A DNA stretch of 64,000 nt from Marininema halotolerans (lineage in GTDB: Bacteria > Bacillota > Bacilli > Thermoactinomycetales > DSM-45169): the NCBI RefSeq assembly GCF_900116235.1, contig NZ_FPAA01000002.1, positions 62,001 to 126,000 on the forward strand, written 5' to 3'. The notes under the pieces were generated by a model, which saw nothing but the letters and a program-made list of their open reading frames with translations, was not told where the DNA came from and ran no database searches. Below are positions 55,101 through 59,428 of this stretch, piece by piece (positions within the stretch are counted from its first letter, which is position 1; each line of letters opens with the position of its first letter). The position numbers were made by a program, and so were the translations under genes.

Positions 55101-57763
55101 TTTTTGATCGCACACCATTCTCCATCCAAAGAAAGGTACTGATATTGTACTAAAAAACGAATCGTTTCCTTAAACCAACGAAAATATCTTTCCTTCACCC
55201 CTGATTGGTTGATCAACGTAGAAATTGGAGTCGGATTGGCGGTAAACATACCAACCGATTGTAGCTGTCCCCATAACAATTTACTGAATAATTCATCCAT
55301 CTCTTTCACATGCAAGCCACGAGCAGACGTTACAGAAAAGGGGAGTGTCCTTCCCTTGGAACTCTGAGGTTTATCAAAAAGCCAATAGCTATCCCCACTG
55401 AATGGATAGGAAGGGAGCGGGACTTTTGAGCACTCCCCACGGCTAAATAAACTTCCCCAATCAAATTGATAGCCGTCATGATATAAATCCCTTATGTCAT
55501 GCAACTTTTCTATAAAATCCTTTGTTGAACCCGTATGCGTAACTAATTGGTCTATGCAATGATCACCATATTGTTGAAGGGATCGCTCCCCATGCAACCG
55601 CTTATGGATCCCTTTCACCGGGACAACACCTTGACTTAAATAAACAATGAATTGCTCTTTTAACTCCTCAAAATCCCTTGCGACAAACGCACAACGAAGG
55701 GGAAAATGGCTTCTAGCTGTCAGCAATGTATACGAGACATCCTGTACCCTACTTTGTGCCGATTCCCTTTCTAACCATGTCGCCATATCGGATATTCTTT
55801 GTTGCAAACTCTCCTTCGTTTTTGCAGAGAAAGGAAACAAATATGCGGGGTAATCCAGCGGCTCCACTGAAGATCTTCTTACGGAGGACTCCTCGACAAT
55901 CAGATGACAATTGGTCCCATTCGATCCTAGCGCGCTGATTCCCGCTCGTAAGGGAGCATGGTCTTGACTCTTCCAAGGGATCGGCTTTGTGGTGAGATAA
56001 AAGGGACTATTTTCTAAATGGATCATTTCACTAACATTTTTGACACTGATCGTCGGTGGAATTTCACGATATTTCATTGCCATCAATACCTTAAACAGAC
56101 TTGCAATTCCCGCAGCCATTGCTGTATGGCCAATATTGGGCTTATGGGTGCCAATCGCGCAAAATTGCTTACGATCCGTCTGCATTTGAAAAGCTTCAAT
56201 TAATGCCTTAACTTCCATCGAATCGCTTATTTTCGCACCCGTACCATGAGCTTCGATATAACTAATGGTCTCAGGGGATATCTGTGCATTTTTATAACAC
56301 TCAGCAATCAATTCCTTTTGAGAAAGCATACTTGGAGAGGAGAAGCCATTGGTTTTGCCAGCTTGATTTACCGTAGAACCTTTAATCACTCCGTAGATAT
56401 GGTCGTTATCTCTCAATGCCTCATCCAAGGATTTTAAGACAACAACCCCAACCGCTTCTCCCAATACCATCCCATTCGCACTTTCATCAAAGGTATGACA
56501 CTTTCCATCGGGTGAGAGCAACCCCGCTTGTGAAGACATTTGCAAAAATTCTGGTGAGCTCATAACAAAAACACCACCAGCCAAGGCCATCTCAGATTCT
56601 CCTCGACGTATACTCTCACAGGCTAGATGGATGGCAACTAAGGAAGAGGAGCACGCTGTATCAATCGCAAGGCTTGGACCCCGTAAATTAAAAAAATACG
56701 AGATCCGTGACGCTAACGTCGACATCTCATTTCCAAGAAACGTATGGGGGGATTGCTCATGTTCTGACCCCCGCTGTCGATAATCCGAGGGACGGCCGCC
56801 CACAAAGACACCAACTTTTCTCCCGGATAGCTTTTCTCCTGCATAGCCCCCGTCCTCAACCGCTTTATATGCTTCTTCTAAAAATAATCGCTGTTGCGGA
56901 TCCATCCCCTTCGCTTCTTCGGGAGGTATATGAAAAAAAGAGGCGTCAAATCGATCAATCTCTTTGAGCGCTCCCCCCCTACTCATTGATTGATTTTTTT
57001 CACCTGAGTCAAACCGGTCATATCGGCGGTTCTGCCATAATGTTCGATTAATTTCTTTTATGCTACACGTTCCAGACTGGAGGGTATGCCAAAATTCTTC
57101 AATGGTTTTTGATTCAGCTAATTTACCAGACACTCCAATAATAGCAATGTCTTTATTTTTATCCTTTATATCCGTCATCAGTGAAGGGGTTTGTTCTTGA
57201 TTCATCCTTTCATCATTGATTTTAGAATGATTTATTGATTCAATATAAGTAACTAACTCTTTAATACTTCGGTAATCAAAAACGACTTCCACACCTAAAT
57301 CCAAATTAAACTTTTCATTAATCGACTCGACCAAATCCACTGCCAACATTGAATTAATTCCTAATTCTAGAAAACTACTCTCCACATCCAACCGATCACT
57401 TTCGACTTGTAAAATATCAGCCGTTACCCTAATCACCGAGTATTCGATATTTTTGCGACGGCTATTTAAACCTTCATTCTTGTATTTGTCTGCCCCCTTC
57501 TCAACCTGTAGGAGCTCAGCAATATAGATGGCTAATCGAGTTGGATCCGGATAATCAAAAACCGCATCCACTCCAATATTCAACCCAAATTCATCGTTAA
57601 TTTCCTCGATCAACTCAACTGAAAGTATCGAATTGATTCCCATATCCAAAAAGCTATGATCGGTATTGAGGGAATCTCTTTGCACCTTCAATAGATTCGC
57701 AACAATCAATTTTAATCGTGAGATGGTTCCCTGTAAAAAATCATGCCACTCTACTTTATTCAT
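40130..57763 (-). CDS. Trans-AT polyketide synthase PKS1: ACP-ACP / KS-cMT-ACP / KS-KR-ACP / KS-ACP-ACP-ER / KS-ACP-ACP / KS-DH-(KR start)
   Basis: 5877 residues, first PKS of the operon. Domains: two ACPs (Ser45 and Ser138, both GINS); KS1 205-625 (Cys371); cMT 820-1170 (IEIGAGTGG about 993); ACP 1205-1285; KS2 1333-1760 (Cys1493, DSACSSS); KR 1970-2435 (Tyr in GSGDYAMG); ACP 2475-2550; KS3 2621-3045 (Cys2775, DTACSSG); tandem ACPs 3285-3475 (DSIIGVEW twice); PfaD-type ER 3535-3960; KS4 3992-4420 (Cys4160, ETACSSS); tandem ACPs 4680-4860 (DSIVGVEW twice); KS5 4918-5345 (Cys5085); DH 5520-5800; then only the first residues of a KR structural half. All five KS keep the HGTG and NIGH/NLGH/NVGH histidines. 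AAAGGGG precedes the ATG. No AT domain, so malonyl is supplied by the stand-alone ATs. The C-terminus breaks off inside a KR, which continues in another frame in PKS2. Confidence 0.95.
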   Translation of the reverse strand: MNKVEWHDFLQGTISRLKLIVANLLKVQRDSLNTDHSFLDMGINSILSVELIEEINDEFGLNIGVDAVFDYPDPTRLAIYIAELLQVEKGADKYKNEGLNSRRKNIEYSVIRVTADILQVESDRLDVESSFLELGINSMLAVDLVESINEKFNLDLGVEVVFDYRSIKELVTYIESINHSKINDERMNQEQTPSLMTDIKDKNKDIAIIGVSGKLAESKTIEEFWHTLQSGTCSIKEINRTLWQNRRYDRFDSGEKNQSMSRGGALKEIDRFDASFFHIPPEEAKGMDPQQRLFLEEAYKAVEDGGYAGEKLSGRKVGVFVGGRPSDYRQRGSEHEQSPHTFLGNEMSTLASRISYFFNLRGPSLAIDTACSSSLVAIHLACESIRRGESEMALAGGVFVMSSPEFLQMSSQAGLLSPDGKCHTFDESANGMVLGEAVGVVVLKSLDEALRDNDHIYGVIKGSTVNQAGKTNGFSSPSMLSQKELIAECYKNAQISPETISYIEAHGTGAKISDSMEVKALIEAFQMQTDRKQFCAIGTHKPNIGHTAMAAGIASLFKVLMAMKYREIPPTISVKNVSEMIHLENSPFYLTTKPIPWKSQDHAPLRAGISALGSNGTNCHLIVEESSVRRSSVEPLDYPAYLFPFSAKTKESLQQRISDMATWLERESAQSRVQDVSYTLLTARSHFPLRCAFVARDFEELKEQFIVYLSQGVVPVKGIHKRLHGERSLQQYGDHCIDQLVTHTGSTKDFIEKLHDIRDLYHDGYQFDWGSLFSRGECSKVPLPSYPFSGDSYWLFDKPQSSKGRTLPFSVTSARGLHVKEMDELFSKLLWGQLQSVGMFTANPTPISTLINQSGVKERYFRWFKETIRFLVQYQYLSLDGEWCAIKNDEHIEPEELWAEWDRSKVRWLNDQDTRAQAILAETMLRELPEIITGKKLATDMMFPNSSMELVEGIYNGNPVADYFNEVLADQLVADVEKRLQQDPFAKIRCIEIGAGTGGTSAVILKRLQPYQEQIQEYCYTDLSKSFLMHAEEKFGNQYPYVTYRLLDIEKPMIEQGMDIGKFDFVIATNVLHATQSMRTTLEHAKSLLKNQGLLLLNEISGNSLFLHLTFGLLEGWWLYEDPELRREGCPALSPHSWKSVLYEKGFSTVGFPVEETHSWGQQIIVAESDGVIQHILQPTKGTLDKEVDQQIVSISHHGRTAGDDRDSETLDYVKGEIVAELSKALNVAKEMVDEESSFRDFGVDSITGVRLVRSLNERFQVNMETIILFDYSSVQQLAAYILCEYPDEIAVVVGENNRLLASSRTDEHGDQKAIGQPVPVEDSKRDLQSLASEPIAIIGMSGRFAQSNNVDELWEHLENGRDLVEKVTRWDLSKYYDNNQPYCKHGSLLERIDQFDPLFFNISGTEAEYMDPQQRIFLEESWKALEDAGYATGAKGRDCGVYVGCDQGNYQQLIDDQAPPQSFWGNLVSLIPARIAYHLDLQGPAISVDSACSSSLVAVHLACQGLWMKETDMALAGGIFIQSTPDFYQGADRAGMLSPSGRCYTFDERADGMVPGEAAGVVVLKRLSDAVRDHDHIYGVIKGSGINQDGTTNGITAPSLRSQERLIRKIYEKFGIDAADIQMVEAHGTGTKLGDPIEFHALSRAFRQDTDQEGYCAIGSIKTNLGHTQIAAGITGLIKVLLSLKYRQIPPALHFESGNENIHMEGSPFYVNTRLKSWETAPGEKRLAALSAFGASGTNAHMVIEEAPTQQKKSPEKPVYFIPLSAQTSEQLRQQAKQLITFCKKNPSADLGNMSFTLMLGRKHMKERLACVTENIQSLVSQLMTWLKKGEASQVFVADSIGNPLSKRPSLKRYGNQWIDDCQTLQNAEEYREQLSAIADLYVQGVELSYGNLFADKGYSRMPLPTYPFAKERYWVEGKPIHQPDGISSVEFPQGNETVVSISPIGSIDSKPASLMENSSTRTDFTKDHSVKKMVFAEKWKEQLTDIVGESAYPQKLVCFLSNAEQQEALRQGIQALSPETSVVFIAKGGHSENRALDSSVYDVDGGEAPSYQAVFERIQEANGEIDAIAYLWPLEEKKRVKDYDTLLAWFQGMIAAGVRPKRLLLAGAFTQRSEQTYLESWIGLERSLQMVLPKTHMSLLIGESTTSPLSHVDMNEWVPRVWQELINPSGKSVLYSRGTRYVRRISQLEVPVQKSLLKKRGTYLITGGGGGLGWLFAHYLAKNYKANLILTGRTALTKEMQERLGSLEALGSHVHYFQADVCDIEGMRTGLVKARQELGSIHGVIHAAGVLGKQVLSEKTKAEYHQVLDPKIQGTQIVDALLAEEALDFFCLFSSSSAILGDFGSGDYAMGNCFLTAFANERNEKCASGERRGKTVAVQWPLWREGRMGHDNDSMYLQASGQRFLEAEDGLAFFEQFIAASEEAPLVLVGQPHRVYRFLGLDQEESLLPEEAPAITEEHCKRLPGAGRTPEMKGWSTEQCVEWVITDQVSRLLKVGRERLDRRVNLTEFGFDSLSLMAFAEQLADHFAIEITPAVFYEHTSLAQVTSYLLTAHADAVAMLYGEAIEPHVSSKVEQDSLASSRGPLVQQSIEEKAPYEAHHSAWSTQSSEDKYEDRVRVPEPIAIIGMSGRFPGARNIDELWTHLAEGRNLVTDHPTTRFPEEKQRRWKGGWIPEVAEFDPMFFGISPKEAITMDPRQRLLLQESWNALEDAGIGSTQIEKGRIGMFVGVEQGDYQKLVKDEGSITANNDAILAARLAYFLNLSGPVLSIDTACSSGLVAAHQACQSLRNGECETAIAAGVNLILSTETLEGIDQAGMFSEDGFCYAFDKRANGMVPGEAVTAVVLKPLSKAMMDKDPIHAVIRGSGINYDGKTNGITAPNGAAQTELIKHVYDQFQVNPESIHYVVAHGTGTKLGDPVEVNALTQAFKSRTDETEFCALTSVKSNVGHTFAASGLVSLISLVQAMRHGTIPASLHCEEENPFIQWKDSPFYVNKTAKAWPDTTGQKRCGAVSSFGMSGTNAHMVVESYPSTNLQHNPSPPCHMLALSAQTEEALQAKIHDLLAFLQQTRDLPLTDLSYTLLQGRHHFRYRCAVVVHNWEEAVLALQQVVNNEKWPHLFKGIVDRDFAGSKVMELFAEELVGKTLLLQTDSSTYRETMAALADLYCQGYVIDGDRLFTGMASVRVHLPTYPFAGDHYWVQKKENPTLDHRVSESTIAIRAQVVPPNVELTPEAPSKQANKIVLPVLTDANAPLVKSTPPQTIRLQGNSNEQVLEEQAPTTGEMDVHSKQLTDGLRKNLADALYVEESEIDLDTNFVDMGLDSIIGVEWIKTINKEHGTSIPATKIYDYPTLREFVHYIRQQIKGENQSETPAIPLKPVMAKGSSAPVAPEGVLLTSHPEEPAKMDVKTLEKELAISLADALYMKQSDMDLDTHFVELGLDSIIGVEWIKSINQQYGTSITATKIYDYPTLRQFVLYVSEEMNQSEQRQPITVTPLELMPDRDEDLLETQSKGAIVKEKPVCFSQPEDLGNALFRERYRCKWNYYAGSMGQGVASEQLVVTMGQAKLLSVFGSAGFRTEQIEASIQRIQSQLLPGQPYGVCLIANVHNPAEEMRQAKLFVKYDVPVIEVAAFASITEALVYSRIKGITQQNGRIIVPRRLIAKCSRIEVAQRFFSPPPVDLVQSLLESGWITEEEAKLSQRIPIVDDLAVEANSGGHTDQGVNVTLLPAMNALRDEMMSQYGYEEEIMIGCGGGIGTPEAVVSVFTLGADFIFTGSINQCTVESGAHDVVKDILSDVKIHDTALTIAGDMFEIGAKVQVVKKNSRHEIRAKTLYQLYKQYHSIEDIPQSVTVDLEKNYFKRRMNEVWDLVCRYKNQHNPEQIIEAKRNPRVKMALIFKWYFAHCGHVTQEGDLSEIDNFRIFCGPAMGAFNQWVKGTPYENWRNRHVHEIAEFLMVNACQYAQTRLVSSADLITQKQVCATKEHPWKREDDSAIAIIGISGQFPHAKNLEEFWRNLEEGRDCISEVPASRWSVDQYYDPDPETLAKSHCKWMGVLEDVDQFDPMFFKITPAEAEVMDPQQRLFLESCWTAIEDAGMDPTSLSGERVGVFAGCSTGDYGKRVSKQKLNTLGLMGETTSVLAARISYWLNLKGPSMAIETACSSSLVAIAQACNSLLLHNCDQALAGGVHVLEGPSLHIMTSKGGMLSEDGRCYTFDDRANGFVPGEGVGVLLLKRLSDAVKDEDPIYGVIRGWGVNQDGKTNGMMAPSANSQRDLLQHEVYDRFGIDPEKITMIEAHGTGTKLGDPIEVEALTEAFKHYTDKTNYCALGSVKSNIGHLLTAAGIAGVLKSVLALKHRMLPPTINFSKLNEHISLTDSPFYINTELRPWNIHPGVPRCAGVSSFGFSGTNAHLVIEEYVPKAPPEKRIQESVLFVLSAKSKEQLKMYADSMRNWLAENPTLELEDVAYTLQLGRTAMSERLAIVVESKEDLLQELDAFINNQATSQALIPEANKNNDLRALFETDGEAKQLLEVWMKQRKFVKVAQLWVNGLDVNWNGMYSEFRPRKIHLPTYPFAKRRCWVEESTEEIGNAGMDRTKMKVEGDLSLSFKGGSQEPVPVTTLPVTSSPVVIEKPRGISLSTLSNKSDAPQHGKEENPTDRNVTVTLNPIEGPIKSVSSKVDSEATRVSLMESLGASLAEALFTEVDDIDVDTKFVDMGMDSIVGVEWIRSINKIFGVSLMATAIYDYSTLRQLAEYIANELNQGEKRATSSEPSPHSVPDGEVPPISIATEELLEELFQSLSEALFTEVDDIDVDSKFVDMGMDSIVGVEWIRSINKRYGISLAATTIYDFSTLRELVDDLRQRFEERGFVHPGKTNQRVRSSMSTGSDRNGLNQVPVIDRKDHPTSVEPSTRSTERQGAIAIVGMSGRYPGASHLDQYWRNLARGKNSVREIPKERWDVDTYYDERPFQQGKINCKWMGMLDDIDCFDPLFFNISPSEAEVMDPQHRIFLEEAYKTFEDAGYRPQSLDNEKCGVYLGMMNHEYGKMVTQSEAGIANTTGNSYAIASARIPYFLNLKGPAISIDTACSSSLVATHLASQALRNHEIDMALVGGVTLYLSPEGYVDMCAAGMLSPDGQCKAFDNHANGFVPGEGVGTLLLKRLEDAEADQDHIYGVIIGSGINQDGKTNGITAPSMNSQMELIQEVYERYQIDPERISYAELHGTGTKLGDPIELEALSRSFQKGTSKKNFCAIGSVKSNIGHTSAAAGVASVQKVLLSLKHQHLVPTLHVNRANEHFDFEHSPFYINDQLKPWETHHDEPRRTCISSFGYSGTNAHLVIEEYQPTLKEEKERLASQKGEPFLFTLSAQSHDQLRIYAIQLKDWISNQANVNRMDLAYTLQIGRDEMDCRLAWVATSREEMYQALSDFIDNGSIKAGFVGQVNRNRNGMAIVADQVEKESQLTHWLREKKLTLIAQAWTEGLGIDWEMLYSDKNPRRISLPTYPFARERFWLAQVPRVPASGGDGVHVLHPLLHQNISTLKEQRYRTTMTGEEFFLTDHVVKGKKTLSGSVYLEMIREAVLQAVSPLDTDANGIQLKNMVWIQPLAFESEEAIEVMVRLLPRDHDGLAFQIDSRPIGGQRDAVVHCQGIAVVQAKPQPQEINLDTLRKQCDQKRLSGVECYESFRDIGMEYGVGYQGIQELYTGENQVLAKLQLDGASMDKDDGGRYVLHPGLIDSALQASIGLHLGKEKGETFLPFSLDELNVIEACPIGSPVWAWMRICDAAEGPMKLDMDVCDSRGKVCVRMKGFSLREVGNGKEQTKRSPSGTLMLKPSWQERPLTPPTKAHHFVERRVIVCGSDIKLQTTKDGLKEVHNLAFRNE
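40147..40165 (-). promoter_or_regulatory. Ribosome binding site and TTG start of PKS2 inside PKS1
   Basis: AAGGAGGTG (complement of 40157-40165) stands seven bases before TTG (40149-40147), within the last 12 codons of PKS1, whose TGA is at 40132-40130. The match to the 16S 3' end is nearly perfect. This supports real re-initiation at the frame change, but the same bases also encode Lys-Glu-Val of PKS1. Confidence 0.65.
43184..43726 (-). other. Tandem, almost identical beta-branching ACPs of module D (PKS1)
   Basis: Both ACPs read EALFTEVDDIDVD and share GMDSIVGVEWIRSINK; DNA is closely similar through these segments, pointing to a recent duplication. The module has KS4 and no reductive domain. 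Confidence 0.9.
45884..47161 (-). other. PfaD-type flavin enoylreductase embedded in PKS1
   Basis: About 425 residues between the tandem ACPs of module C and KS4, homologous to the ER half of the AT-ER protein at 59429-61705. Shared segments include CGGGIGTPEAV, the flavin-site region [22 protein letters not shown], and the C-terminal KMALIFKWYF and FCGPAMGAFNQWVKGT. This family is usually a separate trans-acting enzyme; here it is covalently placed after beta-branching ACPs. Confidence 0.88.
47339..47911 (-). other. Tandem beta-branching ACPs of module C (PKS1)
   Basis: Two ACPs with GLDSIIGVEWIKTIN and GLDSIIGVEWIKSIN and the same KIYDYPTLR tail. The module (KS3) has no KR or DH, so the beta-ketone is available to the HMG-CoA synthase. 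Confidence 0.9.
48681..49906 (-). repeat. KS3 copy of the near-identical KS tract (partner at 4021-5246)
   Basis: Gap-free match to 4021-5246 with about 97% identity in the flanks and divergent islands around the active-site cysteine codon (49441-49439). It covers most of KS3 of PKS1. Confidence 0.92.
57224..57751 (-). other. N-terminal ACP pair of PKS1 with GINS motif
   Basis: Two ACPs with MGINSILSVEL (Ser45) and LGINSMLAVDL (Ser138), where other ACPs in the locus have G-x-D-S. The stretch is visibly more AT-rich than the modules that follow. They precede KS1 with no AT, adenylation or GNAT domain, so how the starter is loaded is not shown here. Confidence 0.8.
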
Positions 57764-57778
57764 AGGATTCTTTCCCCT

Positions 57779-58600
57779 TTACTGCGGTTTTTCTCCGGAG
57801 GCCATATAGAGCTGTCGAACCATTGAATGATCATCCTTTCGAATCATATTTCTCCATTTCATAGAGATTTCCCCGAGCACCTTACTGGGTAAGAAACCAT
57901 CCTGCACTAACTTTGACGGAATTCCAATTCCTTCGGACTTAAAAAACTTTTCATCCCCAACAATATCACTATGGGCACTAATGACCTCAAAATCGATTTT
58001 TGAGAAGCCACCCTGCTTTAATAAGCGAGGCAATTCCCTTCCGATTTTTGGGTTTCCCCCTTCTGCATAACGTGATTCACAATAAGCATCATAAAGAGCC
58101 CTCAGCTCAAAAATATGTGGATGGGTCATGATGTGCATTTCAAAATCATTGTCGATAAAAACCGCTTTCCCACCGGGTTTCAATATTCGAAAAACTTCCT
58201 TTATTGCTCCGATGGGATCAGGTAAATGCTCTAATACGAGCCTTGTAATCGCAAAATCAAAGGAGCCCTCATTCAGTTTCGTATCCATAATGGACCCTTC
58301 AACCATTTGGCATCGATCCGCCTCATGACTTGCCACATTGGCATTTGCATAGTTGAACAAAATCGGGTCAATTTCCAAGCCCGTCACGTGAATGTGTGGG
58401 AAAGTGACTAGAAGTTTTTCAAGAAGATATCCAGGTCCAGACCCTAACTCGATCACGGACATCCCATCCTTCAAACCATATTCGATATAATGTTTTCCTT
58501 CTTTATCCCAAAACAGATCTACTTGTGATTTTAAACGTTCGATCTCAGCTTCCATGTTGCTCGCAATGGTTTCCACGTGATAAGAACCTGTTTGCGTCAT
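57779..58600 (-). CDS. Class I SAM-dependent methyltransferase (stand-alone)
   Basis: 273 residues. The SAM-binding motif I is ELGSGPGYLLEKLL (about residues 51-64), followed by an acidic residue at the end of strand 2 (GLEIDP), a DFAITRLVLEHLPDP motif (about 113-127) and LKPGGKAVFIDNDF (about 144-157). It is a separate enzyme, distinct from the cMT domains inside the PKS proteins, and it most likely methylates an oxygen or other group during or after chain growth; the acceptor cannot be read from sequence. The ATG has AGGAG upstream. It lies 15 bases before PKS1 and 12 bases after the hydrolase, so it is cotranscribed with both. Confidence 0.85.
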   Translation of the reverse strand: MTQTGSYHVETIASNMEAEIERLKSQVDLFWDKEGKHYIEYGLKDGMSVIELGSGPGYLLEKLLVTFPHIHVTGLEIDPILFNYANANVASHEADRCQMVEGSIMDTKLNEGSFDFAITRLVLEHLPDPIGAIKEVFRILKPGGKAVFIDNDFEMHIMTHPHIFELRALYDAYCESRYAEGGNPKIGRELPRLLKQGGFSKIDFEVISAHSDIVGDEKFFKSEGIGIPSKLVQDGFLPSKVLGEISMKWRNMIRKDDHSMVRQLYMASGEKPQ

Positions 58601-58612
58601 AGTTTTACGCTC

Positions 58613-59407
58613 CTATACATATGAAGGTACGTTCTCATGAAAGAAACTAAGCATCGGCTCAGCAACCGACTTCCAATGGGGGTCCAGCATCATATCGTGG
58701 CACACACCACTGAGTATGATCGGATCAACATGGTAGTACTTTGCTACTTTTAACGCGATTTTATAGGAGAAAAAACGATCATCTTTAGAACCCATTACCA
58801 TGATCGGGATATCCCTGCGAATGGAATCCTCTTCAATATTTAGGCGGATCATATCTTCAGCAGCCTTATATGATTCCGGTTGCAATAACTTTGCATACCG
58901 CTTCTTCATTTCCTCAGGTAAATCTGGTGGAAATAAAAGATCCATCGGAAATTCTTGAGTTTTCCCCTTATTGAACAAGTTCATCTGATATACACTTCTA
59001 AATCGGGTCAACACGATTTTCGCCCATTCCTTCATCATGCCAATTGGCGGGGAAGATGCCATGAGTACAACGGCTCTCAATAAGTCCCCTTTCGTTTGCA
59101 TCACCTTCTGCACAACCGCTCCACCTAATGAATGTCCAATTAAGATCGGTGGCTCATTCAATTCCTCCAGTACCTGCAAGACATCTTCAATGTAATCATC
59201 AACCGAAAATTCATTTAATTGGTCCCTGCCTTCACTCTCTCCATGCCCACGGAAACTAAGCGCATAAGCTGGAAAGCCTTGCGCTGCAAAAAAGGGAAGA
59301 AAGTTCTCCTCCCAGCACCAAGCTCCATGGGACGCTCCATGGACAAATAACAACGGGGGCAAGAACGAATCATTCTTGGGTAGATGCTTTATAATTTCTA
59401 TTCTCAT
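58613..59407 (-). CDS. Alpha/beta-hydrolase
   Basis: About 264 residues. The nucleophile elbow is GHSLGG (Ser93 from the preferred start), the oxyanion region is FVHGASHGAWCW, a candidate acid lies in MGSKDDRFFS and the catalytic histidine in SGVCHDMM near the C-terminus. I prefer the ATG at 59407, which has GGGAGAG nine bases upstream, over the ATG at 59425, which has no ribosome binding site. The length suits esterase or lipase-like enzymes rather than classic type II thioesterases. Between AT-ER and the methyltransferase it could release or edit stalled acyl chains, or modify the product; since no thioesterase domain is visible on the PKS proteins, a role in chain release is possible but unproven. 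Confidence 0.85.
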   Translation of the reverse strand: MRIEIIKHLPKNDSFLPPLLFVHGASHGAWCWEENFLPFFAAQGFPAYALSFRGHGESEGRDQLNEFSVDDYIEDVLQVLEELNEPPILIGHSLGGAVVQKVMQTKGDLLRAVVLMASSPPIGMMKEWAKIVLTRFRSVYQMNLFNKGKTQEFPMDLLFPPDLPEEMKKRYAKLLQPESYKAAEDMIRLNIEEDSIRRDIPIMVMGSKDDRFFSYKIALKVAKYYHVDPIILSGVCHDMMLDPHWKSVAEPMLSFFHENVPSYV

Positions 59408-59428
59408 CGATTGATTCTCTCCCATAAA

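Noticed and set aside
2424-57763. Identity with bacillaene, difficidin or macrolactin clusters
   Set aside because: No NRPS modules as in bacillaene, and the module order, the number of GVEW sites and the embedded ER do not fit what I know of these. I cannot name the product.
10810-57763. Non-elongating KS0 domains
   Set aside because: I checked the cysteine, HGTG and NIGH/NLGH/NVGH motifs of all 14 KSs; none lacks a catalytic residue. KS1 has HGTGAKISDSME in place of HGTGTKLGDPIE but keeps the histidine.
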